A DNA stretch of 64,000 nucleotides from Paenisporosarcina sp. OV554 (lineage in GTDB: Bacteria; Bacillota; Bacilli; Bacillales_A; Planococcaceae): NCBI RefSeq assembly GCF_003058165.1, contig NZ_QBUC01000004.1, positions 62,001 through 126,000 on the forward strand. Reading direction: 5' to 3'. The notes under the pieces were generated by a model. That model ran no database searches. It was given only the letters and a program-made list of their open reading frames with translations, and was not told where the DNA came from. Below, piece by piece: positions 8,168 to 16,478 of the stretch (its first letter is position 1; each line of letters starts with the position of its first letter). The translations under genes and the position numbers were made by a program.

Positions 8168-9712
8168 TTAAGATGGTTGTTTTTTAGGAATAAGTATTTT
8201 AAATTGAGTCCCGAAACCAGGCTCACTTTCAACAAAAATCCGCCCATGATGCGCATCAATTAAATGTTTGACTATCGCAAGACCCAGACCAGTCCCGCCT
8301 GAATTGCGACTTCTCGCACGGTCAATACGGTAAAACCGTTCAAATATTCGTGGAATCTCTTTTTTATCCATACCGATTCCTTCATCACGAATAATGATGA
8401 TGCCATGAGTATCGCTTTCATGAAGGGACAAATGGACAGACGTGTTTTCTGTAGAATAGGTGATCGCATTTGTTAACAAATTCATGACCACTTGAATGAG
8501 ACGATTCATGTCTCCGTCAACGATTACATTTCGTTCCATATTCTCGACAAATGTCATATTTTTCTCGTCTAAACTTGGGCTTGTCATTTCTGCTGCACGT
8601 ACCATGACTTCGCGTAAATTAGTTTCAGAGAACTCTACAGAAAAACCATGTTGCTCGATTTTTGAGAGTTCAAGTAAATCTTCTATTAACATCTGTAATC
8701 GATTGCTTTCTTTATTGATTATTTCCAAAAAGCTTAGCAATGTTTTCTCATCATTCATAGCTCCATCAATTAGCGTTTCAGAGAAACCTTTTATCGAAGT
8801 AACCGGAGTGCGTAGTTCATGGGATACGTTAGCTACAAAATCTTTTCGAATTTGTTCGAGTCGTATTAAATCTGAAATATCATGCATGACAATCACAATA
8901 CCTAGCCAGCGACCGTGTTCCCCAATGACTGGTGCTCCGTATACTTCCATATGATGAAGTTCTTGTTGAATGACTAGAGTCAATTGTTTACGAGAAGAAG
9001 ATTCCATTAAAAACACATAATCAATAAACTTCTTCAGCTCTTCAGGTAACCCCACGCTTTTAAATAATTGGTTTTGCACCTCTTGCAAACTGAAATCAAA
9101 TTGATCTACAAAAGGTTTATTAACAATGCTAATTTGTCCATCACGGTCAATCATCATTAGTGCACTACCCATGTTTTCAATGAGTGTTTTTAATCGTTCC
9201 TTTTCCATTTCACGGACTTTAAACAAATCTTGTAAATTCCGAGCAAGTATATTGATTGAAGTACTAAGTTGTGCGGTACTCAGTGAATCATCTTCATACG
9301 CTCGAGCTCTGTAATTACCTTTAGCAAGTTCTATTGCGACCTCTGTAACATTATCAATAGGTTGTGCATAGCGCTTAGTCAGTCGATACGTAAAAACGAT
9401 GGTAATGACAAATGCAATTAGTAAAACAATCAATAATACTTTCCACAGCTGTAGGCGAACATCATTAAAATCGCTACCCAAATGGTCATTTGAAAGAATG
9501 TTCGTAATTTCATCTTTTTGGTCATCGGTTAAGCTGATATTAGATTGCTGGAAAACCAATGAAATTTCATCTGCTTTTTTAACAGCATTTGATCGGACCG
9601 ATTCTTCCACATATACAGGAAAAAGCTGACTTAATATAATACCTAAGCCAGCTAATATGGAACCCACAACTATTGTAAAGGTCATGACTATTTTTCCTTG
9701 AAGCGATTTCAT
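8168..9712 (-). CDS. phoR: Phosphate-regulon type sensor histidine kinase PhoR (short sensor domain)
   Basis: 514 residues. Order: membrane helix about 8-30, extracytoplasmic segment about 31-88, second helix about 89-109, HAMP about 110-165, PAS about 175-285, HisKA with phospho-acceptor His298 in NVSHELRTPVTS, and the HATPase with NLLTNAI (N box), DEGIGM (G1) and GTGLGLAI (G2). The partner response regulator precedes it with a 4-base overlap (ATGA). The location next to polA and downstream of mdh is that of B. subtilis phoPR, hence the name. The outer domain is only about 58 residues, roughly half of the B. subtilis PhoR loop. It phosphorylates PhoP, probably on phosphate or wall-precursor limitation. 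Confidence 0.88.
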   Translation of the reverse strand: MKSLQGKIVMTFTIVVGSILAGLGIILSQLFPVYVEESVRSNAVKKADEISLVFQQSNISLTDDQKDEITNILSNDHLGSDFNDVRLQLWKVLLIVLLIAFVITIVFTYRLTKRYAQPIDNVTEVAIELAKGNYRARAYEDDSLSTAQLSTSINILARNLQDLFKVREMEKERLKTLIENMGSALMMIDRDGQISIVNKPFVDQFDFSLQEVQNQLFKSVGLPEELKKFIDYVFLMESSSRKQLTLVIQQELHHMEVYGAPVIGEHGRWLGIVIVMHDISDLIRLEQIRKDFVANVSHELRTPVTSIKGFSETLIDGAMNDEKTLLSFLEIINKESNRLQMLIEDLLELSKIEQHGFSVEFSETNLREVMVRAAEMTSPSLDEKNMTFVENMERNVIVDGDMNRLIQVVMNLLTNAITYSTENTSVHLSLHESDTHGIIIIRDEGIGMDKKEIPRIFERFYRIDRARSRNSGGTGLGLAIVKHLIDAHHGRIFVESEPGFGTQFKILIPKKQPS

Positions 9713-10419
9713 ACCACTTTTGGCTCCTCAAATTTGTACCCTATACCTCGAATTGTTTTTATAAAAATCGGTTTCCGACTATTTTCTTCGATTTTTTCCC
9801 TGAGATGGCTAATGTGAACATCGACAATTCGTGTATCTCCGGCGAAATCATAGTTCCAAACAGCACTTAGTAGCTGATCACGAGTGAGCACACGGTTTTT
9901 ATTTTCCATCAAGTACACAAGCAATTCAAATTCTTTCGGAGTAAATTCTAATGATTGATCTCGTAAGAAAACTTCAAAACTATCTGGATATACTCGTAGT
10001 GAACCATATTCAAAAGACGAATCTGCATTTAGAGGTACTTCTTCAATTGTGGCTGTAGATCTTCTTAGAACTGCTTTAACACGAGCTGTTACTTCTCTAG
10101 GACTAAATGGCTTAGTCATATAATCGTCCGCACCTAATTCGAGTCCTAATACTTTATCAAATTCATCGTCTTTAGCGGTCAACATAATAATAGGTGTATT
10201 GATTTTCTGCAGACGCAATGCTTTACAAACTTCCATGCCGTCCATTTTAGGAAGCATCAGGTCAAGGACAATGAGATTAGGTTTACTTTCAAGTACCGCG
10301 TTATAGCCTTCCATCCCATCGCTCGCCGTTAGTACAGTGTATCCCGCTTGTTCCAAGTTATATTGAAGCAATGTTACGATTGAACTTTCATCATCTACTA
10401 CTAGAATTTTCTTTGTCAT
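9709..10419 (-). CDS. phoP: Response regulator PhoP (OmpR family)
   Basis: 236 residues. Receiver domain 1-120 with the acidic pair Asp9-Asp10, phosphorylated Asp53 (VLDLMLPKMDG), Thr81 and Lys103. The C-terminal winged helix (about 135-236) contains LEFTPKEFELLVYLMEN and the recognition region DTRIVDVHISHLREKIE, ending RGIGYKF. It overlaps phoR by 4 bases. In B. subtilis PhoP activates phosphate-scavenging genes and controls teichoic acid switching. RBS GGAGG precedes the ATG. It follows the MaoC-like gene by about 50 bases. No direct PhoP boxes (TTAACA repeats) were identified with confidence. Confidence 0.92.
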   Translation of the reverse strand: MTKKILVVDDESSIVTLLQYNLEQAGYTVLTASDGMEGYNAVLESKPNLIVLDLMLPKMDGMEVCKALRLQKINTPIIMLTAKDDEFDKVLGLELGADDYMTKPFSPREVTARVKAVLRRSTATIEEVPLNADSSFEYGSLRVYPDSFEVFLRDQSLEFTPKEFELLVYLMENKNRVLTRDQLLSAVWNYDFAGDTRIVDVHISHLREKIEENSRKPIFIKTIRGIGYKFEEPKVV

Positions 10420-10472
10420 GTTTTTGCCTCCACAATCGATTTAAAACCCCCATCTTAAACCGAATGATCTAT

Positions 10473-10949
10473 TTAGAAATTATCCATTGATTGAGATGTT
10501 AAGTGATTTTCTAAGCGCGGTGGAGTTGAAGTGATTTTCCCTTCGATTACGGTATCTCCAGCTTCGTTGGTTGCATGTACTTCAATTTCTACCAAGTTTT
10601 TCTCGACATCAACAGAAATAACTTGTAGCAGGAAATCTATCGTTGCGTAGTGGTACACAGGTTTTGGGAAGGTTAAATGTTGTTCAACAATATGCGAACC
10701 CGGTCCTGGTAAATATTTCGAGACGGCTGAGGTCACGATTCCTGTAAGCATGATAGCAGGAACAATTGGTTTTTCATATACAGTTTGAGAGGCAAAATCA
10801 TGTTGAATATACAATGGGTTGCCATCGTTGGTTAATCCTAAATATAAAAGTAAATCTTTGTCTTCAATTTTCTCTGTTAGTTTCAGCTTTTCTCCCACTG
10901 ACATATCTTCGACTTTTCGGCCTAGTTTACGTTTCTTTCCGAGTAGCAT
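10473..10949 (-). CDS. MaoC-like hotdog protein (acyl dehydratase family)
   Basis: 158 residues with a single hotdog domain from about residue 20. The hydratase-2 signature region reads LGLTNDGNPLYIQHDFAS: the Asp and Asn-Pro are kept but the histidine that normally follows Asn-Pro-x is a tyrosine. True R-specific enoyl-CoA hydratases need that His, so catalysis of the classical reaction is doubtful; acyl binding or another thioester reaction is possible. It sits between the mdh terminator and phoP and may be transcribed with phoPR. The same gene position is seen in other Planococcaceae and B. cereus relatives by my recollection. No specific function is known to me. Confidence 0.75.
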   Translation of the reverse strand: MLLGKKRKLGRKVEDMSVGEKLKLTEKIEDKDLLLYLGLTNDGNPLYIQHDFASQTVYEKPIVPAIMLTGIVTSAVSKYLPGPGSHIVEQHLTFPKPVYHYATIDFLLQVISVDVEKNLVEIEVHATNEAGDTVIEGKITSTPPRLENHLTSQSMDNF

Positions 10950-10999
10950 CAGATGTCCCCCCTTTGTTCATGTTCTACCTTCATAGTATCAATAAGTAC

Positions 11000-11032
11000 A
11001 AAAAAAATCGAGCAGGGATTTCCTACTCGATC
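11000..11032 (-). terminator. Intrinsic terminator after mdh
   Basis: ATCGAG.AGG pairs with CCT.CTCGAT (11007-11031), followed on the minus strand by eight T. It closes the citZ-icd-mdh transcript, about 230 bases beyond mdh, with repeat family 2 in between. Confidence 0.85.
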
Positions 11033-11069
11033 TCAATTATGTCTGCTTCAAGCACTAAGTGGCAATTTC

Positions 11070-11245
11070 CGCTTTACTTTTTGTCTAGCTACAAGCGCCA
11101 ACTCGCACCTCCGCTTCAGAAACTCATTCGAAAACAAGTTTGCGATTCGTTTCTTCCACCGTCGGAGTCGAGCTAAATTGGTACTTTCCGCTTGGGCACA
11201 CAGAACGTAGGTCATGAAGGCGTTGCGACAGGACGTCGCATCTTT
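11070..11245. repeat. Dispersed repeat family 2, copy 1
   Basis: The mdh-maoC gap of about 308 bases holds a GC-richer non-coding block. Part of it (11113-11156, read on the minus strand: GAAGAAACGAATCG ... TTTTCGAATGAGTTTCTG) matches 33317-33352 on the plus strand with a few substitutions. The part GTCATGAAGGCGTTGCGACAGGACGTCGC (quoted here only as the block at about 11211-11240) contains GCGAC/GTCGC complementary arms. Small spurious frames cross the block. Confidence 0.6.
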
Positions 11246-11257
11246 AGCCTTAGAACA

Positions 11258-12196
11258 TTATGCTAGAATGTCCATTACGTTACGTACTGATGCTGCTGAC
11301 TTGTCTAGCTCAGCTTTTTCAGACTCAGTTAAATCAAGTTCAAAGATTTTTTCAATCCCACCAGCACCTAAAATTGTAGGTACGCCAAGATAAATTCCGT
11401 CTAATCCATATTCACCTTCAAGATAAGCGATTGATGGTAATACACGACGTTGATCTTTTAGAATGGCTTCAGCCATTTCAACTAAAGAAGCTGCTGGTGC
11501 ATAGTAAGCTGATCCGTTACCAAGAAGGTTTACGATTTCAGCTCCACCTTTACGTGTACGATCAACAATTTCAGCTAAGTGTTCTTTTGAAATCAATGTA
11601 TCCAAAGGAATACCACCTGCGTATGAATAACGTACTAAAGGAACCATGTCGTCACCGTGGCCACCAAGAACAAAACCAGTGATGTCTTTAACAGACAAGT
11701 TTAGTTCTTGTGCGACAAATGTACAGAAACGTGCTGAATCAAGAACTCCAGATTGGCCAATTACGCGCTCTTTCGGGAAACCAGATTCTTTGTATACTGT
11801 GTAAGACATTGCATCTACTGGATTTGTTAATACAATAATGATTGTATTTGGAGAATGTTTAATGATTTCACCTGTAACGATTTTCATAACTTTTTGGTTT
11901 GTTTGAACCAAATCGTCACGGCTCATACCAGGTTTACGTGCAATACCAGCTGTGATGATAACGATGTCCGAGTCTTTCGTATCTTCATAGTTAGAAGTAC
12001 CAGTAATGTTTGCATCAAATCCTTGTACAGGACCTGCTTCTAACATATCTAGCGCTTTCCCTTTAGTTGGATTTTCCATTTGTGGGATATCAACTAAAAC
12101 AACGTCCCCTAATTCTTTTTGAGCAAGAAGGAATGCTGTTGTTGCACCTGTAAAACCAGAACCGATTACTGAAATCTTTTTACGTTTCAATGTCAT
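11258..12196 (-). CDS. mdh: Malate dehydrogenase
   Basis: 312 residues, identical in length to B. subtilis Mdh. NAD-dependent oxidation of malate to oxaloacetate in the TCA cycle; LDH-like MDH type. Visible features: the Rossmann motif [15 protein letters not shown], Asp in VVLVDIPQ that selects NAD, substrate arginines in [22 protein letters not shown], and the catalytic His in [11 protein letters not shown] start at the ATG 12194-12196, preceded by GGGAGAG, because it matches the family N-terminus; the upstream in-frame extension is untranslated spacer. It lies 77 bases after icd. Confidence 0.97.
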   Translation of the reverse strand: MTLKRKKISVIGSGFTGATTAFLLAQKELGDVVLVDIPQMENPTKGKALDMLEAGPVQGFDANITGTSNYEDTKDSDIVIITAGIARKPGMSRDDLVQTNQKVMKIVTGEIIKHSPNTIIIVLTNPVDAMSYTVYKESGFPKERVIGQSGVLDSARFCTFVAQELNLSVKDITGFVLGGHGDDMVPLVRYSYAGGIPLDTLISKEHLAEIVDRTRKGGAEIVNLLGNGSAYYAPAASLVEMAEAILKDQRRVLPSIAYLEGEYGLDGIYLGVPTILGAGGIEKIFELDLTESEKAELDKSAASVRNVMDILA

Positions 12197-12223
12197 CAGA
12201 AAACTCTCCCTTTGTTCATAAGT

Positions 12224-12246
12224 GAAGAGGGCATAAGCCCTCTTTC
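12224..12246 (-). other. Hairpin between icd and mdh
   Basis: AGAGGGC (12226-12232) pairs with GCCCTCT (12237-12243) around a 4-nt loop, without a T run. It looks like a processing or stability hairpin in the icd-mdh spacer, not a terminator. Confidence 0.45.
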
Positions 12247-12273
12247 TAAACATAGTGTTTTACTTAATGTCGA

Positions 12274-13542
12274 TTAAAGATTTTTGATAAGTTCATCAGC
12301 GAACTCAGAACATTTCACTTCAGTAGCGCCATCCATTAAACGAGCGAAATCATAAGTTACAACTTTAGAAGAAATTGTTTTCTCCATAGAGTCCATTACT
12401 AATTTAGCTGCTTCGTTCCAGCCAAGGTGTTCAAGCATTAATACACCTGAAAGGATAACAGATGATGGGTTCACTTTATCTAAACCAGCGTATTTAGGAG
12501 CTGTACCGTGAGTAGCTTCAAAAATAGCATGTCCAGTTAAATAGTTAATATTTGCTCCTGGTGCAATACCAATACCGCCAACTTGTGCAGCAAGTGCATC
12601 AGAAATATAGTCACCGTTCAAGTTCATTGTTGCAACAACATCAAATTCGCTTGGACGAGTTAAAATTTGTTGTAAGAAGATATCAGCAATCGAATCTTTC
12701 ACTAAAATTTTGCCAGCTGCTAAAGCATCTGCTTGCGCTTTATCTGCAGCTTCTGCACCTTGGTCAGCTTTAATTTGATCATATTGGTTCCATGTGAATG
12801 TTTGTTCAGCGAATTCTTGTTCCGCAACTTCATAACCCCAAGTTTTGAAAGCTCCTTCAGTGAACTTCATGATGTTCCCTTTATGAACAAGTGTTAATGA
12901 CTCGCGACCTTCTTTAATGATGTAAGTAAGTGCAGCACGTACTAAGCGTTTAGTACCTTCTTCTGAGATGGGTTTAATCCCGATACCAGAAGTCTCAGGG
13001 AAACGAATGTTTTTAGTACCCATTTCGTTTTGTAAGAATGCGATGATTTTTTTAACTTCGTCACTTCCTGCAGCAAACTCGATTCCAGCATAAATATCTT
13101 CAGTGTTTTCACGGAAAATAACCATGTCAGTATCTTCAGGGCGTTTTACTGGTGAAGGAACACCGTCAAAGTAACGTACAGGACGTAAACAAGTGTATAA
13201 ATCTAATTCTTGACGTAACGCAACGTTTAATGAACGAATACCGCCACCAACTGGTGTAGTAAGAGGGCCTTTAATTGCTATTAAATATTCACGAATTACA
13301 TCTAAAGTTTCTGTTGGTAACCATTCGCCAGTTTGATCGAATGCTTTTTGACCTGCTAAAACTTCTTTCCAAACGATAGATTTCTCACCGTTGTAAGCTT
13401 TGTTAACTGAAGCTTCTAATACACGTGCAGATGCAGCCCAGATATCAGGACCGATACCGTCTCCTTCGATGAAAGGAATGATTGGATTATTTGGTACGTT
13501 TAGTGCACCATTTTCAACTGTAATTTTGCCACCGTTTGTCAT
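12274..13542 (-). CDS. icd: Isocitrate dehydrogenase, NADP-dependent
   Basis: 422 residues. Converts isocitrate to 2-oxoglutarate and CO2 with NADPH formation. Seen: [14 protein letters not shown] near the N-terminus, substrate motif [18 protein letters not shown] (its Ser is the site phosphorylated in the E. coli enzyme), [13 protein letters not shown], and the metal/cofactor region [17 protein letters not shown] followed by [11 protein letters not shown]. The ATG at 13540-13542 has AGGAGG eight bases upstream and gives MTNGGKITV, matching the family start. It is the middle gene of citZ-icd-mdh; a 132-base spacer containing an AATAAACA/TGTTTATT pair separates it from citZ. Confidence 0.97.
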   Translation of the reverse strand: MTNGGKITVENGALNVPNNPIIPFIEGDGIGPDIWAASARVLEASVNKAYNGEKSIVWKEVLAGQKAFDQTGEWLPTETLDVIREYLIAIKGPLTTPVGGGIRSLNVALRQELDLYTCLRPVRYFDGVPSPVKRPEDTDMVIFRENTEDIYAGIEFAAGSDEVKKIIAFLQNEMGTKNIRFPETSGIGIKPISEEGTKRLVRAALTYIIKEGRESLTLVHKGNIMKFTEGAFKTWGYEVAEQEFAEQTFTWNQYDQIKADQGAEAADKAQADALAAGKILVKDSIADIFLQQILTRPSEFDVVATMNLNGDYISDALAAQVGGIGIAPGANINYLTGHAIFEATHGTAPKYAGLDKVNPSSVILSGVLMLEHLGWNEAAKLVMDSMEKTISSKVVTYDFARLMDGATEVKCSEFADELIKNL

Positions 13543-13674
13543 GAATAATTTCCTCCTATAGGCATAATCATAGGGCATGTACTTTTAACAATGACGTTCA
13601 ATCAGAATACTATTTCTAGTTTCTTTGAATAAACACTGCTGAAAGTCCAGCCCTACTTATGTTTATTTAAAATT

Positions 13675-14790
13675 TTAACGCTCGTTTACTGGTACATATT
13701 TTTGCATACCAGGTCCGATATATTCTGCACGTGGACGGATTAGACGGTTATTAGAATATTGTTCTAAAATGTGAGCTAACCAGCCTGATACACGTGAAAC
13801 AGCAAAGATTGGTGTAAATAAATCATGATCGATATTTAGAGAATGGTAGACAGATGCTGAGTAAAAATCAACATTTGGTGGAAGATTTTTCTGTCCTGTT
13901 ACGATTTCTTCAATTTTAATTGACATTTCGTACCATTTCTCTTCTCCGCGAAGTTTTGTTAATTTTTGAGACATTTCACGAAGGTGTTTTGCACGTGGAT
14001 CCCCTTTACGGTATACACGGTGACCGAAGCCCATAATTTTTTCTTTGTTTGCTAGTTTTTCGTTGATGTAAGAATCAACATTATCAACTGAACCAATTTC
14101 CGTTAACATTTTCATAACTTGCTCGTTTGCTCCGCCGTGAAGGGGACCTTTAAGAGCACCTAGTGCCGCAACTACACCAGAATAAACATCTGATAATGTT
14201 GCTACACATACGCGCGCTGTAAATGTTGACGCATTTAATTCATGGTCAGCGTGTAAAACTAATGCTTTGTTGAACGCCTCTTCTTCAATAGCCGCTGGAA
14301 TTTCACCACTTAACATATATAAGAAGTTCGCTGCATAGCTTAAATCTTTTTTCGGTGCGATAGGTTCTTGTCCTTTACGAACACGAGCAAATGCTGTTAC
14401 TAAAGTCGACATTTTTGCTTGAAGTTGAATGGCTTTCAAGTAGTTAGCTTCTACAGACATATCTTCTGCATTTTCATCATACAATCCTAGCATAGAAACA
14501 GATGTACGAAGAGCTGTCATTGGGTGAACTTTTTCAATTGGATACGTTTTGAAGTGGTTTAATACTTCTTGTGGTACAGCCATGTTATCTGCCAATTGTT
14601 GTTTAAGTTCAGCTAATTCTGCTGCCTTTGGAAGGCGTTGATGCCAAAGCAAGTAGATTACTTCTTCAAAACTTGCATGATCTGCTAAGTCATCAATATC
14701 ATAGCCAACATATGTAAGTGTGTCATCAATGATCGAACTGATTGCTGATTGAGTAGCTACTACTCCTTCTAGACCTTTAGTTGATGTCAT
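13675..14790 (-). CDS. citZ: Citrate synthase II
   Basis: 371 residues. Condenses acetyl-CoA and oxaloacetate. Catalytic His residues lie in HADHELNASTFTARV and GFGHRVYRKGDPRA, and the catalytic Asp in SLNIDHDLFTP; GALKGPLHGGANE is also present. The start MTSTKGLEGVVAT at 14788-14790 matches B. subtilis CitZ and follows AAGGAG by eight bases. It leads the citZ-icd-mdh block. A good sigma-A promoter with a cre-like site immediately upstream suggests CcpA carbon repression, as known for B. subtilis citZ. The gene 5' region diverges from ytvI. Confidence 0.97.
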   Translation of the reverse strand: MTSTKGLEGVVATQSAISSIIDDTLTYVGYDIDDLADHASFEEVIYLLWHQRLPKAAELAELKQQLADNMAVPQEVLNHFKTYPIEKVHPMTALRTSVSMLGLYDENAEDMSVEANYLKAIQLQAKMSTLVTAFARVRKGQEPIAPKKDLSYAANFLYMLSGEIPAAIEEEAFNKALVLHADHELNASTFTARVCVATLSDVYSGVVAALGALKGPLHGGANEQVMKMLTEIGSVDNVDSYINEKLANKEKIMGFGHRVYRKGDPRAKHLREMSQKLTKLRGEEKWYEMSIKIEEIVTGQKNLPPNVDFYSASVYHSLNIDHDLFTPIFAVSRVSGWLAHILEQYSNNRLIRPRAEYIGPGMQKYVPVNER

Positions 14791-14897
14791 GTATATCGCT
14801 CCTTCTTCTGTTTGAAATTCATCATGCCACACAAAAAAACGCAGAATGATGGCTCATCTGCTCATATGAACCTTTTATTTATATCGCTTACAATGAC

Positions 14898-14926
14898 ATT
14901 ATAATCAATTTTGACTTAATTGTGAA
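14898..14926 (-). promoter_or_regulatory. Sigma-A promoter of citZ
   Basis: On the minus strand TTCACA (14921-14926) and TATAAT (14898-14903) are 17 bases apart. It lies about 110 bases upstream of the citZ start. Confidence 0.8.
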
Positions 14927-14940
14927 TGAAAACGCTCGAA
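14927..14940. promoter_or_regulatory. cre-like CcpA site at citZ
   Basis: TGAAAACGCTCGAA matches the cre consensus TGWAANCGNTNWCA at all fixed positions except two near the right end. It abuts the -35 of the citZ promoter. CcpA control of citZ is established in B. subtilis; here it is inferred from the site. Confidence 0.5.
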
Positions 14941-15052
14941 ATTCGAATTTATTTGTAAAAAACATGATATTTTGTCACAAAGCAGAAATATTCTGTCTAA
15001 ACGACATAAAAAAGATATAGCCCATAAATCACACCTTAATGGAGGTAGAAAA

Positions 15053-16012
15053 GTGCATGAAAACGTAGCGATTTTTTTAAAGAAATGGATACCAGTAGCT
15101 ATTATTCTTATTTTAACATGGCTGATTTATCCGGTTACTATCGCCATACTAATTGCATATTTTTTGCATCCCATTGTGTATTGGATACATAAAACTACCC
15201 GATTACCTAGATGGTTATCCGTTTTGGTCTTTGAAATCGCCTTATTAGCATCCATCATTTTTGGTGCCACATTGGTTGTAAAAGAACTTTTTGAATTAAT
15301 ATATCCATTGCGTTTTCATTTAGAAGAATTGCAAGTACTTCTTCAAACAAATAGGGTGAATTGGCAATCCGTTATTGAAGCTTTATCGATGGTTAGTGAA
15401 AGCGTTCTTAAAAAAATCACTTTATTTATCCAACACCTTCCAGCACAATTCGTCGAGACCTTCGTATTTTTAGTTGCCCTTTTTTTCGCATTGCAAGAGT
15501 CATTGAAGTCCCGTACCTGGTTCTTCATCTATTTACCGAGTACTACGCGCAAAACCATAAAGCCATTATTTTTGAAAGCAATGGATCTTTTTGAGAAGTT
15601 TACAAAAGTAGAAGTTTTGTTGTTTTTGATGACATTCTTGCAACTTTGCATAGGGTTCAAAGCTCTTCACTTTTCTTCTCCTTTGGGACTTGCGTTTTTG
15701 ATATCTTTTGCTGATGCCTTGCCGTTTTTAGGGACAGGCATCGTTTTAATCCCGATGGCAGCTTTTTTCGTGTTAACGAAGCAAACAACCCTCGGGATTA
15801 TTATTATTCTTCTGTATGCATTTATATTATTAACTAGACAATTATTAGAGTCATTTTTATGGGCGAATACTATGCATATTCGTGCGGTTCATGTATTTTT
15901 CATTAGCGCATGTTCTTTACTACTGTTTGGTGTTCCAGGCATATTACTTAGTCCATTTTTATTACTGGCAGCAGTCCACTTTAGTCAACATAAATGGTTT
16001 ACATCACAATGA
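15053..16012 (+). CDS. ytvI: AI-2E family transporter (YtvI-like)
   Basis: 319 residues from the GTG at 15053, which has GGAGG seven bases upstream; a longer frame from TTG 14972 lacks a ribosome site. The protein has about seven to eight membrane segments (for example 8-40, 45-70, a pair near 150-170, and several after 195), the AI-2E/PerM layout with a large soluble loop between. The family includes Na+/H+ antiporter-like and autoinducer exporters; no substrate can be assigned. B. subtilis has ytvI at this spot between citZ and pyk. It is the only plus-strand gene in this part, and its 3' end overlaps fxsA (convergent) by 14 bases. Confidence 0.85.
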   Translation: MHENVAIFLKKWIPVAIILILTWLIYPVTIAILIAYFLHPIVYWIHKTTRLPRWLSVLVFEIALLASIIFGATLVVKELFELIYPLRFHLEELQVLLQTNRVNWQSVIEALSMVSESVLKKITLFIQHLPAQFVETFVFLVALFFALQESLKSRTWFFIYLPSTTRKTIKPLFLKAMDLFEKFTKVEVLLFLMTFLQLCIGFKALHFSSPLGLAFLISFADALPFLGTGIVLIPMAAFFVLTKQTTLGIIIILLYAFILLTRQLLESFLWANTMHIRAVHVFFISACSLLLFGVPGILLSPFLLLAAVHFSQHKWFTSQ

Positions 16013-16382
16013 TTTGACCATTTTTCATTTTTGAACGAATCCACTTATAGACCAGGGGCTTAAACAGTTGTCTTGTAGGTGAAAACAAAAATAAGAAACC
16101 AAATAAATCTGTAATAAAACCGGGTGATAGCAACAACAAGCCACCAGCAAATATAAATACTGCGTTGACCATGGCATCCCCTGGAGCTTGGAAATTTTTC
16201 ATCTGAATTTGGACATCACGTATCGCTTTTAACCCTTGTTTTTTTGCTAAATAAGCGCCTAATATTCCTGTTCCAAGGATGATAATGATGGTCGGTAGTA
16301 AGCCAAATGTATTTCCAGACCATAGTAAGATACCTATTTCGAGCACAGGAACAACGATAAAGATCAATGCTAACCATTTCAT
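15999..16382 (-). CDS. fxsA: FxsA family membrane protein
   Basis: 127 residues from the ATG at 16380-16382 (MKWLALIFIVVP), nine bases after GGAG; an ATG at 16391 directly abuts the GGAG and is unlikely. Hydrophobic helices at about 3-20, 24-45 and 75-95 and the family motif GxxxAxxQG-like AYLAKKQGLKAIRDVQ are visible. FxsA overproduction relieves F-exclusion of phage T7 in E. coli; its normal role is unknown. B. subtilis YtwI occupies the same position. The gene begins only about 15 bases after the pyk terminator hairpin, so it may depend on read-through from pfkA-pyk. Confidence 0.88.
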   Translation of the reverse strand: MKWLALIFIVVPVLEIGILLWSGNTFGLLPTIIIILGTGILGAYLAKKQGLKAIRDVQIQMKNFQAPGDAMVNAVFIFAGGLLLLSPGFITDLFGFLFLFSPTRQLFKPLVYKWIRSKMKNGQIIVM

Positions 16383-16397
16383 TTCCGACATCTCCTA

Positions 16398-16434
16398 TAA
16401 AAATGGCCTCAACAATACTGCGTTGAGGCATTTT
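16398..16434 (-). terminator. Intrinsic terminator of pfkA-pyk
   Basis: GCCTCAAC (16406-16413) pairs with GTTGAGGC (16422-16429), then TTTTTA on the minus strand. The fxsA ribosome site begins right after the T run. Confidence 0.85.
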
Positions 16435-16478
16435 GTATTTAACCGTATTTAAAAGTGGAGCATAATTAGAAAAGTTTT

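Noticed and set aside
12197-12253. Longer N-terminus for Mdh (19 extra codons)
   Set aside because: Covers the icd-mdh spacer hairpin, lacks a ribosome site, and the shorter form has the exact family length.
13543-13674. Terminator between citZ and icd
   Set aside because: AATAAACA/TGTTTATT arms are AT-only with a long loop and no T run; at best a weak structural element.
14972-15052. TTG start 27 codons upstream for YtvI
   Set aside because: No ribosome site there, whereas the GTG at 15053 follows GGAGG at ideal spacing.
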